DNA of 57,681 bases from Dehalococcoidia bacterium (GTDB lineage Bacteria > Chloroflexota > Dehalococcoidia > Dehalococcoidales > UBA2162). The notes under the pieces are model-generated. The model was not told where the DNA came from and did not search any database. It was given only the letters and a program-made list of their open reading frames with translations. Position numbers and translations under genes: made by a program. The stretch lies in contig DUFA01000072.1 of the NCBI GenBank assembly GCA_011191975.1, forward strand, positions 1-57,681. Direction: 5' to 3'. Positions 26,543 to 34,839 of this stretch are shown in pieces (positions within the stretch are counted from its first letter, which is position 1; every line of letters starts with the position of its first letter).

Positions 26543-28060
26543 TTATCCTGAAGATGTAACATCTTCTAATTGATTTGTATTCAGCCTTTCAGCTACTTTC
26601 CTGAAGTGGAATCCGAATACAGACAGACTCACAGAGAGAGGGAAAGCTCTCGGTTTCTTAAACAATGTAGAGAGTATAAGTCTCCAGTAATACCTTCTTC
26701 CTTTTTCTTTGATGCCCAGGAACCAGATCGATTTGAAAAGCCCTTCGATGTGGTGAAACCTAAGTTGAGGTGCTTTGTTTACCTTTGGTGGGTTATATTC
26801 CCGGAGGAATGTTTTGACTCGTTCATAATAGTGCTTTGGAGAGTAAATGGTGTGTAAGATATTCCTGTATCCATTAATCAAAGTTTCGTAGTTCATCTTG
26901 GGGATAAAATTAATCGAGTAATCGGTATTGTCACCAGTGATGTCTTTCAGGAGACGGTTTTCCTTTTTAAGACGGTGGTAAAGCCTGGTACCACGCGGGG
27001 CGTTTAACAGACCAACCATTGCGGTAACGATCCCGCTTTTCTGGATGAAGTTAATCTGGCTTCTGAATATGGATGCGGGATCGGAATCGAATCCGACAAT
27101 AAATCCTCCCTGTACCTCGAAGCCGTTGTTCTGGAGGATTTTCACCGCCCTGGCAAGATCACGCCCTTTATTCGGCAGCTTGTTACACTCGGTCAAGCTG
27201 TCTTCGTTAGGCGTCTCGATACCTATGAAGATACGGTCGAATCGCGCTTCTGCCATTAACCGCATTAATTGTTCGTCGTCGGAAAGATTGATCGACACCT
27301 CGGTAAAGAAAGAAAACGGGTGTTTTTTCTGTTTTTGCCACTCGATAATTGCAGGCAAGGTTTCGGCTTTTAGCTTCTTCTTGTTGCCGATAAAATTATC
27401 ATCGACGATGAAAACGCCGCCGCGCCATCCGGTTTCGTATACTGCGTCCAGTTCTGCCAGCATTTGCTCTTTTTGCTTGGTACGAGGAATGTGTCCGTTG
27501 AGAATAATGATGTCGCAGAATTCACAATCGAACGGGCAGCCGCGGGAATACTGGATGGCGAGTGAGGAATACTGGTTTATATCAATAAGAGACCACATCG
27601 GGAGGGGAGTATTGTCCACCGGAGGTTTTTCATCACTCTCATAAAGGTGTTTCGCTTCACCTTTATCAAGGTCTACCATGAACAAGGGAAGGGTTGATTC
27701 CGCTTCACCAAGGACAAAGTGGTCGACACCTACGAACTCGTCATATCCGGTGGTGAATAACGGTCCGCCGCAGACTGTTTTTGTATTCAGAGCTTTGCAT
27801 CGTGATAGTACCTCTTTAACTGAATCTCTCTGGACGACCATGGCGCTAATAAAGACGTAATCAGCCCACTTAATATCTTCATCGGTCAAGTCATTGACGT
27901 TCATATCGATGAGTTTCTTTTTCCATTCACCGGGCAGCATCGAGGCAACTGTCAGCAAACCCAGGGGAGGGAAGGCCGCTTTCTTAGAGATGAACCTGAG
28001 GGCATGTCTAAAACTCCAGAATGTATCCGGGTAGCTCGGGTAGACAAGAAGTATCTTCAT
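26543..28060 (-). CDS. B12-binding-domain radical SAM protein (DUF4070 type)
   Basis: A 505-residue enzyme with an N-terminal cobalamin-binding-like domain (KILLVYPSYPDTFW, then FPPLGLLTVASMLPGEW). The [4Fe-4S] SAM motif is CPFDCEFC (about residues 176-183), and a DUF4070-like C-terminal region follows. HpnP, the hopanoid C2 methylase, shares this order of domains, but many uncharacterised methylases do too and no hopanoid gene is nearby. The reaction is a B12-dependent methyl or radical transfer on an unknown lipid or natural product. AAAGGAG lies 8 bases before ATG 28060. Confidence 0.8.
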   Translation of the reverse strand: MKILLVYPSYPDTFWSFRHALRFISKKAAFPPLGLLTVASMLPGEWKKKLIDMNVNDLTDEDIKWADYVFISAMVVQRDSVKEVLSRCKALNTKTVCGGPLFTTGYDEFVGVDHFVLGEAESTLPLFMVDLDKGEAKHLYESDEKPPVDNTPLPMWSLIDINQYSSLAIQYSRGCPFDCEFCDIIILNGHIPRTKQKEQMLAELDAVYETGWRGGVFIVDDNFIGNKKKLKAETLPAIIEWQKQKKHPFSFFTEVSINLSDDEQLMRLMAEARFDRIFIGIETPNEDSLTECNKLPNKGRDLARAVKILQNNGFEVQGGFIVGFDSDPASIFRSQINFIQKSGIVTAMVGLLNAPRGTRLYHRLKKENRLLKDITGDNTDYSINFIPKMNYETLINGYRNILHTIYSPKHYYERVKTFLREYNPPKVNKAPQLRFHHIEGLFKSIWFLGIKEKGRRYYWRLILSTLFKKPRAFPLSVSLSVFGFHFRKVAERLNTNQLEDVTSSG

Positions 28061-28213
28061 GTGTCTCTCCTTTGCTTAAAATTATAGCAGTAAAGCCTAT
28101 TAACACAAAGTACGGTAATGTCGCTTCACTGCTTCCTACTATTTATTGTAAACTTTCGGGTATACTAAGCTTTTTTAAGATTGTTTGTCAACCCCCCTTT
28201 TAAAGCCGTTTCC

Positions 28214-28242
28214 TTGACACTTGGAGTGGCAGGGTTTATACT
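28214..28242 (+). promoter_or_regulatory. Promoter of the initiator tRNA gene
   Basis: TTGACA (28214-28219), 17-base spacer, TATACT (28237-28242): a near-perfect sigma-70 promoter 10 bases before the tRNA. Confidence 0.8.
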
Positions 28243-28252
28243 CAAACAGTGA

Positions 28253-28327
28253 CGCGGGGTAGAGCAGTGGAAGCTCGTCGGGCTCATAACCCGGAGGTCG
28301 TTGGTTCGAATCCAACCCCCGCTACCA
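28253..28327 (+). tRNA. Initiator tRNA-fMet (anticodon CAU)
   Basis: A 75-base cloverleaf with encoded CCA. The acceptor is CGCGGGG with CCCCGCU, anticodon CAT lies at 28285-28287, and the T-arm is GTTGG-TTCGAAT-CCAAC. Three consecutive G:C pairs in the anticodon stem (GGG/CCC), an unpaired position 1:72 and A11:U24 identify the initiator rather than the elongator tRNA-Met. The unpaired position 1:72 is C1-U72 rather than the usual C1-A72. Separated from the next gene by more than 200 bases. Confidence 0.92.
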
Positions 28328-28554
28328 AATCCTCTTTTAGCTTCAAAACCGCTGATTTTCTACGATTCACTATTTAACTTTGAGCCTGAGAATGGTTCGA
28401 ATCCTGTATCGTCTTTTGTTGTTGTCTAACTTTCAATTATCATATGTCCGAAGTATCAGTTCTCGTAATCACTTGAGAATATAATAACTAGTATAGGAAT
28501 TTACTTCGTAAACTCTCTAATGGCACAAGTAAAAGACAAACGAGGAGGTAAGCC

Positions 28555-29043
28555 ATGAACGGACCACTCGCAGAAATGTTTCGATATAACAGATGGGCCA
28601 ACCTTACGTTACTGGATGCATGCCGTGGGTTAACCTCGGAAACACTGACAGTAAAGCCACCGGGACTTTCTGGGACGATAGGAGAGATTCTGATCCATAT
28701 TGTTGGCGGACAGCAGAGCTTCATTTTACGAACGAAAGGGCGGCAGCACGAAGGCGAGATGAACCGGGAGACCCCATGGCCCGGAATCGACATCGTTATC
28801 AAGGTGGCCACTGTGACGAGTGATGAACTGCTTGTAGTGGCAGAAGAGTTAGACCAGGATCGAGACGTGGAACTTCCATACCTTGGTACCATTTACCGGT
28901 ATCCACTGTCATTTTTCCTGGTTCATGCCTTCGAACATGGGGTAGAGCATCGCACCGAAGTGAAAGTGGGTCTTGGACAACTCGGCATAACGACTCCGGA
29001 CCTAGACGGCTGGGCTTATGCTGATGCGATGGGCTATGGTTAG
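28555..29043 (+). CDS. DinB-family protein
   Basis: A 162-residue four-helix-bundle protein. FRYNRWANLTLLDACRGL is the typical DinB start, and His residues in IGEILIHIVGGQQSF and HAFEHGVEHRTEV are the expected metal ligands. It is a second DinB-family protein in the window (the other is at 12991) and differs strongly in sequence. Its function is unknown. A strong CGAGGAGGTAAGCC ribosome binding site precedes the ATG. Confidence 0.85.
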   Translation: MNGPLAEMFRYNRWANLTLLDACRGLTSETLTVKPPGLSGTIGEILIHIVGGQQSFILRTKGRQHEGEMNRETPWPGIDIVIKVATVTSDELLVVAEELDQDRDVELPYLGTIYRYPLSFFLVHAFEHGVEHRTEVKVGLGQLGITTPDLDGWAYADAMGYG

Positions 29044-29128
29044 CTGGTAGCATTGAGCAAGAATGATCCACACCGGTCGTATCAGCTTTGTGAAAATACA
29101 GGTGGATCTCTGTCCTTTTTTGGAGTCT

Positions 29129-29767
29129 TTATACCAAGTTGTTCTTGATTGCTATAACGACTGCCTCGGTTCGGCTGGTAACGCCTAATTTCGATAGAAT
29201 GTTGCTAACATGGTATTTGACAGTTGCCTGAGTTATGAAAATAGATTCTGATATCTCGCTGTTTGATTTACCATCTACCATCAGGGCGAGTATCTCACGT
29301 TCACGCTCCGTTAAATCAATACCTGGTTGGGATCGTTCGTTCACTGTTTGAATGAGGACCTGGGCTGCTTCAGGTGAGAGACTTGGCTGATCCAGTACAA
29401 CTTTGTTTATGGCAGACACCAGTTCCTCTGCGGAAACGTTCTTCAGTAAATAACTGGTCGCCCCTGCTTTTAAAACACCTTCCACATATTCTTTTTCCTT
29501 GTAACTGGTCAATGCAATGATGTGGATTTGCGGCCATTTTTCATGAATTATTCTGGTGGCTTCAACTCCACCCATTTTCGGCATCTGTAAATCCATGAGT
29601 ACAACGTCTGGCTGCAGACTTTCACAGATTTTAACAGCTTCTTCACCATCTCCAGCTTCACCAACCAGCTCCATGCCTTCCGAGGTATCCAGTACCGCTC
29701 CCAAGCCGCTTCGAACCACCGTATGATCATCGACAATAATGACTCTTATAAATCCTGATTCAGTCAT
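29129..29767 (-). CDS. LuxR/NarL-family response regulator
   Basis: A 212-residue regulator. The receiver domain has D13-D14, the phospho-acceptor D59 (VVLMDLQMPK), the switch Thr/Ser in ALTSYKEKE and the Lys in YLLKNVSAEEL. The C-terminal LuxR-type HTH reads LTEREREILALMVDGKSNSEIS and ATVKYHVSNILSKLG. Its ATG overlaps the kinase stop (ATGA), so the kinase at 29764-31536 is its partner. The binding sites are unknown; the inverted repeat at 32649-32674 upstream of the operon is a candidate. Confidence 0.94.
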   Translation of the reverse strand: MTESGFIRVIIVDDHTVVRSGLGAVLDTSEGMELVGEAGDGEEAVKICESLQPDVVLMDLQMPKMGGVEATRIIHEKWPQIHIIALTSYKEKEYVEGVLKAGATSYLLKNVSAEELVSAINKVVLDQPSLSPEAAQVLIQTVNERSQPGIDLTEREREILALMVDGKSNSEISESIFITQATVKYHVSNILSKLGVTSRTEAVVIAIKNNLV

Positions 29768-31536
29768 AGTATTTCCTCCTCTGACCTATTATCCCAGACA
29801 ACGACTATTTCTGTTCCTTCTCCCGCATGACTGTTTATTGATAGTGAAGCTCTCATGTCTTCAGCCCGTTCCTGCATTATACCAACTCCCAGGCTTTCAG
29901 GTGATATCTTATCAGTATTGAATCCGACTCCATTATCTTTTATCTTTAACGTAACCTTTTCTTTATCACAAATTAAACTAACCAACGCCTCAGTAGCATC
30001 TGAATGTTTGGCGACGTTATTCAAGGCTTCCTGGGCGATACGATAGAAACCTACTTTCGTATCATCAGGCAGTACACAATTGCCTATAGTGGTTACAACG
30101 ATGGGAATTCTTGTTCTGCCGGTAATCGCCTCTGCCAATTGTTCAAGGAGGTGTGACAGTTCTGCCTCGATAAGAGCTGAGGGCCTTAGTTCAAGGAGTA
30201 GGGTGCGCATTTCAGCTAAAGCTCCTCTGGTTAGCTGTCGTACTTCTTCGAGTCGTACTCTCCCTTTTTCAGGGTCTTTTTCCCATAATGTTGGAATCAC
30301 TTCGGCGATAAGACTTGCCGAGAACAATGTCTGACTTACAGCATCGTGAAGATCCCTGGCGAGCCTGTTACGCTCTTCAGCAGCGACTGTTGCCAGCCTT
30401 CCTTCCATGCTCTGTAATCTGTCGATCATCTCATCGAATGACAGGCTCAATTGACCGAATTCATCCGATCTATCTTCCATCGAAGTCTTGGTAAGTTCAC
30501 CCGTTCGCTCAATTGCCCGGGTTGTATTGGTGAGTTGGAGTATCGGACGCATAAAGTTTTGCATCATAATGAGAATACCTATGGTACCTATTGTAGCCAG
30601 TGCTGCCCAGACTATGATAATTATAAGGGTCGTTCTTACTACCGGGGCATTAGCTTCGAATTTATCCTGTTCGACAATTATCCCCCAGTTTGTCGGGCTT
30701 CCCACCGGGCTGTAGGCAGCGTACACGTTACGTTCTTTTTCGCTATCGAAATATTCTGTAAAACCTTCATATCCTATCAATACATTATTTAATTCCGAAG
30801 GTAAAAAGTGCCCAAGCTGTTCAAGGTCAGGATGAGCGATGATCATGCCGTTTCCGGTAACAGCGTAGGCGAATCCTGATTCTCCAACGGTACTCAGGTT
30901 AATACGCTGCCATATGTCCTGGATATCAAGCTGAAAAACAATGATTCTCGTTTGTTCGGAGGAGACTTTCAACGGCAGGGAAACATATAAAACAGGAAGA
31001 TGTTCAAGCCCATGTAAATACACGCCTGAAATGTACATATCTTTACCATAGGTAGATTGAGCTGCGTTGAGAATTTCAGTATCAATAGGGATAGATGGGC
31101 GATTGAGTATTTGTTCGGTAATGTTCGTTGATAACAGTACATCTGCAGGATCTTCAAGTTGTATTAAAAGCTTGTAGTTTTCATCAAAGCAGTACAATGC
31201 ATGGTATCTCTGGGGAGAAGATAATCTGAATGTCACTAAGGCTGAAGTCTGACTGGTCAGGTTCGAACCCATCGATTCGAGATGTCGGGAGAACAATCGT
31301 ATGTCAGACAGTATACCGCTGATACGGTAGTTGATATCCCGGGAAATAATTGAAGCCACCTGGATATTCCTGTTTCTGATATCACTTAGAATCTCACTTT
31401 GACTGGTCCACAGAAAAGACATACTTAATATTGAGACCGAAATGATCCAGAATCCGATACTCCAGAAAATAAGTTTACGCTGAACACTCTCTCTTAACCA
31501 GTTACGAATTCTACGGTAAATACTGCTAATATACAC
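29764..31536 (-). CDS. NarX-type sensor histidine kinase with extracytoplasmic sensor
   Basis: A 590-residue membrane kinase. TM1 is at about residues 22-45, the extracytoplasmic region of about 240 residues has a dCache-like layout, and TM2 is near 298-318. A HAMP domain follows (RPILQLTNTTRAIERTGELT), then HisKA_3 with the phospho-His near residue 397 (RLARDLHDAVSQTL), and a HATPase domain with AQEALNNVAKHS and DNGVGF. The start is GTG 31536 with AAGGT as ribosome binding site. The gene lies between the BMP lipoprotein (11 bases upstream) and its regulator, which suggests the lipoprotein takes part in signal input. Confidence 0.92.
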   Translation of the reverse strand: MYISSIYRRIRNWLRESVQRKLIFWSIGFWIISVSILSMSFLWTSQSEILSDIRNRNIQVASIISRDINYRISGILSDIRLFSRHLESMGSNLTSQTSALVTFRLSSPQRYHALYCFDENYKLLIQLEDPADVLLSTNITEQILNRPSIPIDTEILNAAQSTYGKDMYISGVYLHGLEHLPVLYVSLPLKVSSEQTRIIVFQLDIQDIWQRINLSTVGESGFAYAVTGNGMIIAHPDLEQLGHFLPSELNNVLIGYEGFTEYFDSEKERNVYAAYSPVGSPTNWGIIVEQDKFEANAPVVRTTLIIIIVWAALATIGTIGILIMMQNFMRPILQLTNTTRAIERTGELTKTSMEDRSDEFGQLSLSFDEMIDRLQSMEGRLATVAAEERNRLARDLHDAVSQTLFSASLIAEVIPTLWEKDPEKGRVRLEEVRQLTRGALAEMRTLLLELRPSALIEAELSHLLEQLAEAITGRTRIPIVVTTIGNCVLPDDTKVGFYRIAQEALNNVAKHSDATEALVSLICDKEKVTLKIKDNGVGFNTDKISPESLGVGIMQERAEDMRASLSINSHAGEGTEIVVVWDNRSEEEIL

Positions 31537-31547
31537 TCGATATTACC

Positions 31548-32597
31548 TTAATCAGCCTGGATTATAATCTGTCCCTCAATTATTTTCTTCTTCAGGTCTT
31601 CCAGCCGTTCAAGTATCGTATCACTGACTATAGATTCATCGAATGGTCCGAGCATAATACCGTTCTCCTTCAGACCGAGTGAACGAATTCCTGTCGTAAA
31701 TGTTCCGTTATTCAGTTCTCCTATCACCAACATTACAGCGGTATCAACGCGTTTTGGTCGGTTGCCTACAACGTTCCCCGGGGCCATATATCGCTGGTCT
31801 CCACTCGTTCCTGTAGTCAATTTACCGGTTTGCTTTGCTGCTTCGATGATACCAAGCCCGGTGCGACTGGCAGCATTGTGTATTACGTCCACTCCCTGGT
31901 TATACAGCATGAGTGCTCTCTCAAGCCCAACTTTGGGATCGGAAAAGGTTCCGGCGAAATCAGTAATAACTTCTACATTATTATCCTGGTAGGCAACTCC
32001 CTGGCTGAATCCTGCCATAATGCGTTGGATCGCAGGGATGTCCATGCCGCCGATCACTGCAACCTTTTTTGTTTCAGTCAACATCGCTGTCAGTACCCCG
32101 ATCAGGAAATCACCTTCCTGTTCTCTGTATACAATCGAGGCTATATTTTCACCTTCGGCTTCGAAATCTATCGCAGCAAATTTTACATCGGGAAATTCGT
32201 TAGCGATCTGCATCAGATTTTCTTTATGCTCATATCCGATTCCAATGATCAGATCATAATTATTTTGAGCTAGGAAGCGGGTTGTCTCGAGGTTTTCCTC
32301 GTTATTTACAAAATCGATCGTTTCGAAACGTATATTATACTTTTGTTGGGCTTCGAGGAGACCGTTATAGGCAGAGTCGTTAAATGATCTATCGCCCAGG
32401 CCGCCACTGCCGAGTAACATACCAACTTCAAGCACTAACGATTGTTGTTCGTCTTGCCCGCATCCTGTTGTTAACGTGGTCAGTGAGAGTAACAAGACGC
32501 CTGAAATAATGGTTAAAAACTGCTTACCGATTAATATTATTAAGAGATGTATTGATTGCTTCAAAGTACTTCTTTTCCCTTGTTCTGATATCAACAA
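31548..32597 (-). CDS. BMP-family (PnrA/Med-like) ligand-binding lipoprotein
   Basis: A protein of up to 349 residues with an N-terminal hydrophobic segment ending at TTGC, a near-lipobox, so it is probably a lipoprotein. The mature part matches the basic membrane protein family of nucleoside-binding proteins (LLGSGGLGDRSFNDSAYNGL, AIDFEAEGENIASIVYREQEGDFLIGV, VIGGMDIPAIQRIMAGFSQG, IHNAASRTGLGIIEAAKQ). Such proteins usually feed an ABC importer, but no permease or ATPase is here. The start is uncertain: TTG 32597 or TTG 32564 (KQSIHLLI start). Confidence 0.88.
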   Translation of the reverse strand: MLISEQGKRSTLKQSIHLLIILIGKQFLTIISGVLLLSLTTLTTGCGQDEQQSLVLEVGMLLGSGGLGDRSFNDSAYNGLLEAQQKYNIRFETIDFVNNEENLETTRFLAQNNYDLIIGIGYEHKENLMQIANEFPDVKFAAIDFEAEGENIASIVYREQEGDFLIGVLTAMLTETKKVAVIGGMDIPAIQRIMAGFSQGVAYQDNNVEVITDFAGTFSDPKVGLERALMLYNQGVDVIHNAASRTGLGIIEAAKQTGKLTTGTSGDQRYMAPGNVVGNRPKRVDTAVMLVIGELNNGTFTTGIRSLGLKENGIMLGPFDESIVSDTILERLEDLKKKIIEGQIIIQAD

Positions 32598-32648
32598 GTT
32601 TATTTAGTATCAGGCTATAAAGTCAACCTGCTTAGTCTGTGTTAAAAC

Positions 32649-32674
32649 TCGACCTAGTCTTTTGACTAGGTCGA
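32649..32674. repeat. Perfect inverted repeat upstream of the BMP-kinase operon
   Basis: Arms TCGACCTAGTC (32649-32659) and GACTAGGTCGA (32664-32674) flank a TTTT loop. A further partial copy (GACTAGTCGG) lies about 14 bases to the right. There is no U-run, so an operator is as likely as a terminator. Confidence 0.6.
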
Positions 32675-32781
32675 AGTTTCACCTGAAGACTAGTCGGTTT
32701 TTCACCTTATGAATGATTTCACGAAGCTAACTGCGGTTTATACTGAATATAAATGACATGCTGAGATAAAGGAGGTTAGAT

Positions 32782-32991
32782 ATGTGGTCAGGTAATTATA
32801 CTAAATGTCTGGTGCGGGGGCACGTATCGTCTACTTTCGTTTTTAAAGGGATAGAGTACAAATATTGCGTGCGGTGCGGCAGGATTAGCCTGAGTCACCT
32901 CACCGGTATTGTTGACTATCCTGAATCCAAATCTCAGTCTATTACCGGTGAAAAATCCGGAATGATTTCAATGATGAGTGTGTCAAAATAA
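32782..32991 (+). CDS. Small zinc-ribbon-like protein, unknown
   Basis: A 69-residue protein with a possible zinc site built from Cys9, His14 (KCLVRGH) and the later CVRCGR pair. The C-terminal half is Ser/Met-rich and shows no motif. A strong AAAGGAGG ribosome binding site lies ahead of ATG 32782. It diverges from the BMP operon and precedes a small membrane protein. I do not recognise the family. Confidence 0.55.
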   Translation: MWSGNYTKCLVRGHVSSTFVFKGIEYKYCVRCGRISLSHLTGIVDYPESKSQSITGEKSGMISMMSVSK

Positions 32992-33012
32992 ATATAAAAA
33001 AGGAGAATAAAA

Positions 33013-33201
33013 ATGGGTTATTTCAGAATACTGGCGGCGATACCGGGGTTTTTCCTGAGTTCACTTTTCCTGATGCTATTATGGGATGTTATTGCACCGA
33101 AAATTGGTCTGGTAGATATCAACTACGTAACCTCGATGTTGATAACAATTACGCTTTGGATTGCGGTTGCACCTTTGGCGGCAGTCGGTAAAAAGAAGTA
33201 G
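33013..33201 (+). CDS. Small membrane protein, unknown
   Basis: A 62-residue protein with two predicted helices (about residues 6-26 and 38-57) and a basic KKK tail. AAGGAG precedes the ATG. Spaced 21 bases from the previous gene and 24 bases from the next, so it is likely cotranscribed with the oxidoreductase. No known motif. Confidence 0.55.
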   Translation: MGYFRILAAIPGFFLSSLFLMLLWDVIAPKIGLVDINYVTSMLITITLWIAVAPLAAVGKKK

Positions 33202-33225
33202 ACTTTCCTGAAAGGGGATACTGGC

Positions 33226-34158
33226 ATGAAAGCGGTTGTTTGCACAGGATACGGTGCACCTGAAGTTCTTAAATTGGCAGAAGTGCCGAAACCTGTCCCG
33301 AAGCACAATGAAGCGTTGATAAAAAATTTCGCTACTACCTGTCATATCGGGGATGTTAGAGTCAGGAGTTTCGATGTTCCTCTCCTGCAGAAAATCCCCT
33401 TCAGGCTATATCTGGGATTAACCAAACCTAAACGACCGATACTGGGAATGGAACTGGCAGGTGAGGTTGAGTCGATCGGGAAAGACGTCAAACGTTTCAA
33501 ACCCGGTGACAAGGTCTTCGCCTGCACCGGTTTCGTATTCGGGGCATATGCCGAATATACCTGCGTGCCGGAGGATTCAAAGAACATAAAAATCGGAATG
33601 GTGGCGGACAAACCGTCGAATATGACGTATGAAGAAGCTGCGGCAGGAGTTACCACCGGTGGCATTACTGCTTTAACAGGTCTCAGAAAGGGTGGAATTC
33701 GCAACGGACAGAAAATAATGGTCTACGGTACTTCAGGGAGTGTCGGTGTATTCGCAGTGCAACTGGCGAAGCACTACGGTGCGGAAGTAACCGGAGTATG
33801 CAGTACCGGGAACCTGGAAATGGTGCAATCACTGGGTGCCGATAATGTGATCGACTATACGTGTGAAGAACTATCTAAATACGGTATCGATTATGACATT
33901 GTATTCGATGCTGTTGGTAAACTTACTGCTTCAAAAGGCAAGAGTCTACTCAGTCGTTCCGGTAAATCCGTAAAAGTCGGTGCGGAAGGTGGAGTAAGTA
34001 TAGATGATCTCTATTTTCTAAAAGAGCTCGTAGAAAACGGGGAATTAAAGACTGTTATCGATAGGACTTATCCCTTGGAACAGATAGTAGAAGCACATAG
34101 ATATGTAGGAAAAGGTCATAAGAAGGGGCACGTGGTAATTACTATATCTCATCAATAG
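33226..34158 (+). CDS. Zinc-less medium-chain dehydrogenase (quinone oxidoreductase-like)
   Basis: A 310-residue NAD(P)-dependent oxidoreductase. It has the GroES-like N-terminal domain (KAVVCTGYGAPEVLKL, GMELAGEVESIGKDV) and a Rossmann fold with YGTSGSVGVFAVQLAKHYGAEVTGVCST. The structural and catalytic zinc cysteines of alcohol dehydrogenases are absent, which places it with quinone oxidoreductase / enoyl reductase-like enzymes. It probably reduces quinones or enones with NADPH. The ribosome binding site is AAGGGGATACTGGC. Confidence 0.87.
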   Translation: MKAVVCTGYGAPEVLKLAEVPKPVPKHNEALIKNFATTCHIGDVRVRSFDVPLLQKIPFRLYLGLTKPKRPILGMELAGEVESIGKDVKRFKPGDKVFACTGFVFGAYAEYTCVPEDSKNIKIGMVADKPSNMTYEEAAAGVTTGGITALTGLRKGGIRNGQKIMVYGTSGSVGVFAVQLAKHYGAEVTGVCSTGNLEMVQSLGADNVIDYTCEELSKYGIDYDIVFDAVGKLTASKGKSLLSRSGKSVKVGAEGGVSIDDLYFLKELVENGELKTVIDRTYPLEQIVEAHRYVGKGHKKGHVVITISHQ

Positions 34159-34197
34159 AAGATCGGAAATCTCAACGAAAAGAAAGGTTAAAAAGAA

Positions 34198-34818
34198 ATG
34201 CAAGAACAACAACGATACCCAGTATCAATCAGGGGAGAACTTACGAGTCCTCCGGGCGGCGGCTGGTGGTTGTTAAAATGGTTACTGGCACTTCCTCACT
34301 ATATAGTACTTGCAATCCTGTGGATAGCGTTCGTGGTGGTTGTCATAATCGCCTTTTTCGCGATCCTGTTTACGGGGAAATACCCGAGGAGTCTGTTTGA
34401 TTTTAATGCTGGAGTATTACGCTGGACGTGGCGGGTGGGCTTTTATAGCTATGAGGCTCTCGGGACTGATAAATATCCGCCGTTCAGTCTTGAGCCCGAG
34501 GACGATTACCCGGCTGATCTTACTATTGAATATCCTGAGAAACTGTCCAAAGGTCTTGTCCTGGTAAAATGGTGGCTGCTGGCTATTCCTCATTATATAG
34601 TTATTTCTCTGTTCCAGGGAGGTGGTGGCGAGTACAGTCGAGTAGGCTTAACTTTCATCCTGGCGATCTTCGGTGCCATAGTGGTTTTGTTCAAAGGTCA
34701 CTATCCTGCAGATATGTTCAAGCTGGTTGTCGGTCTGAACCGCTGGAGTTATCGAGTCTTTGCCTATGCTTCGCTGATGACGGATGCTTACCCGCCTTTC
34801 CGACTCTGGGATGATTAG
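34198..34818 (+). CDS. DUF4389 membrane protein
   Basis: A 206-residue protein with a duplicated unit: LLKWLLALPHYIV ... GKYPRSLFDFNAGVLRWTWRVGFYSYEAL ... KYPPFSL and LVKWWLLAIPHYIV ... GHYPADMFKLVVGLNRWSYRVFAYASLMTDAYPPF. Each half has two helices. This tandem arrangement is the DUF4389 family, of unknown function. The gene ends one base before the TTG at 34819 of the next open frame, and cotranscription with that gene is likely. Confidence 0.85.
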   Translation: MQEQQRYPVSIRGELTSPPGGGWWLLKWLLALPHYIVLAILWIAFVVVVIIAFFAILFTGKYPRSLFDFNAGVLRWTWRVGFYSYEALGTDKYPPFSLEPEDDYPADLTIEYPEKLSKGLVLVKWWLLAIPHYIVISLFQGGGGEYSRVGLTFILAIFGAIVVLFKGHYPADMFKLVVGLNRWSYRVFAYASLMTDAYPPFRLWDD

Positions 34819-34839
34819 TTGATCAAGATAGGGGATACT

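Noticed and set aside
28390-28425. tRNA-like T-arm sequence (GGTTCGAATCCT) after the initiator tRNA
   Set aside because: No acceptor, D or anticodon stem can be formed around it. At most a decayed fragment.
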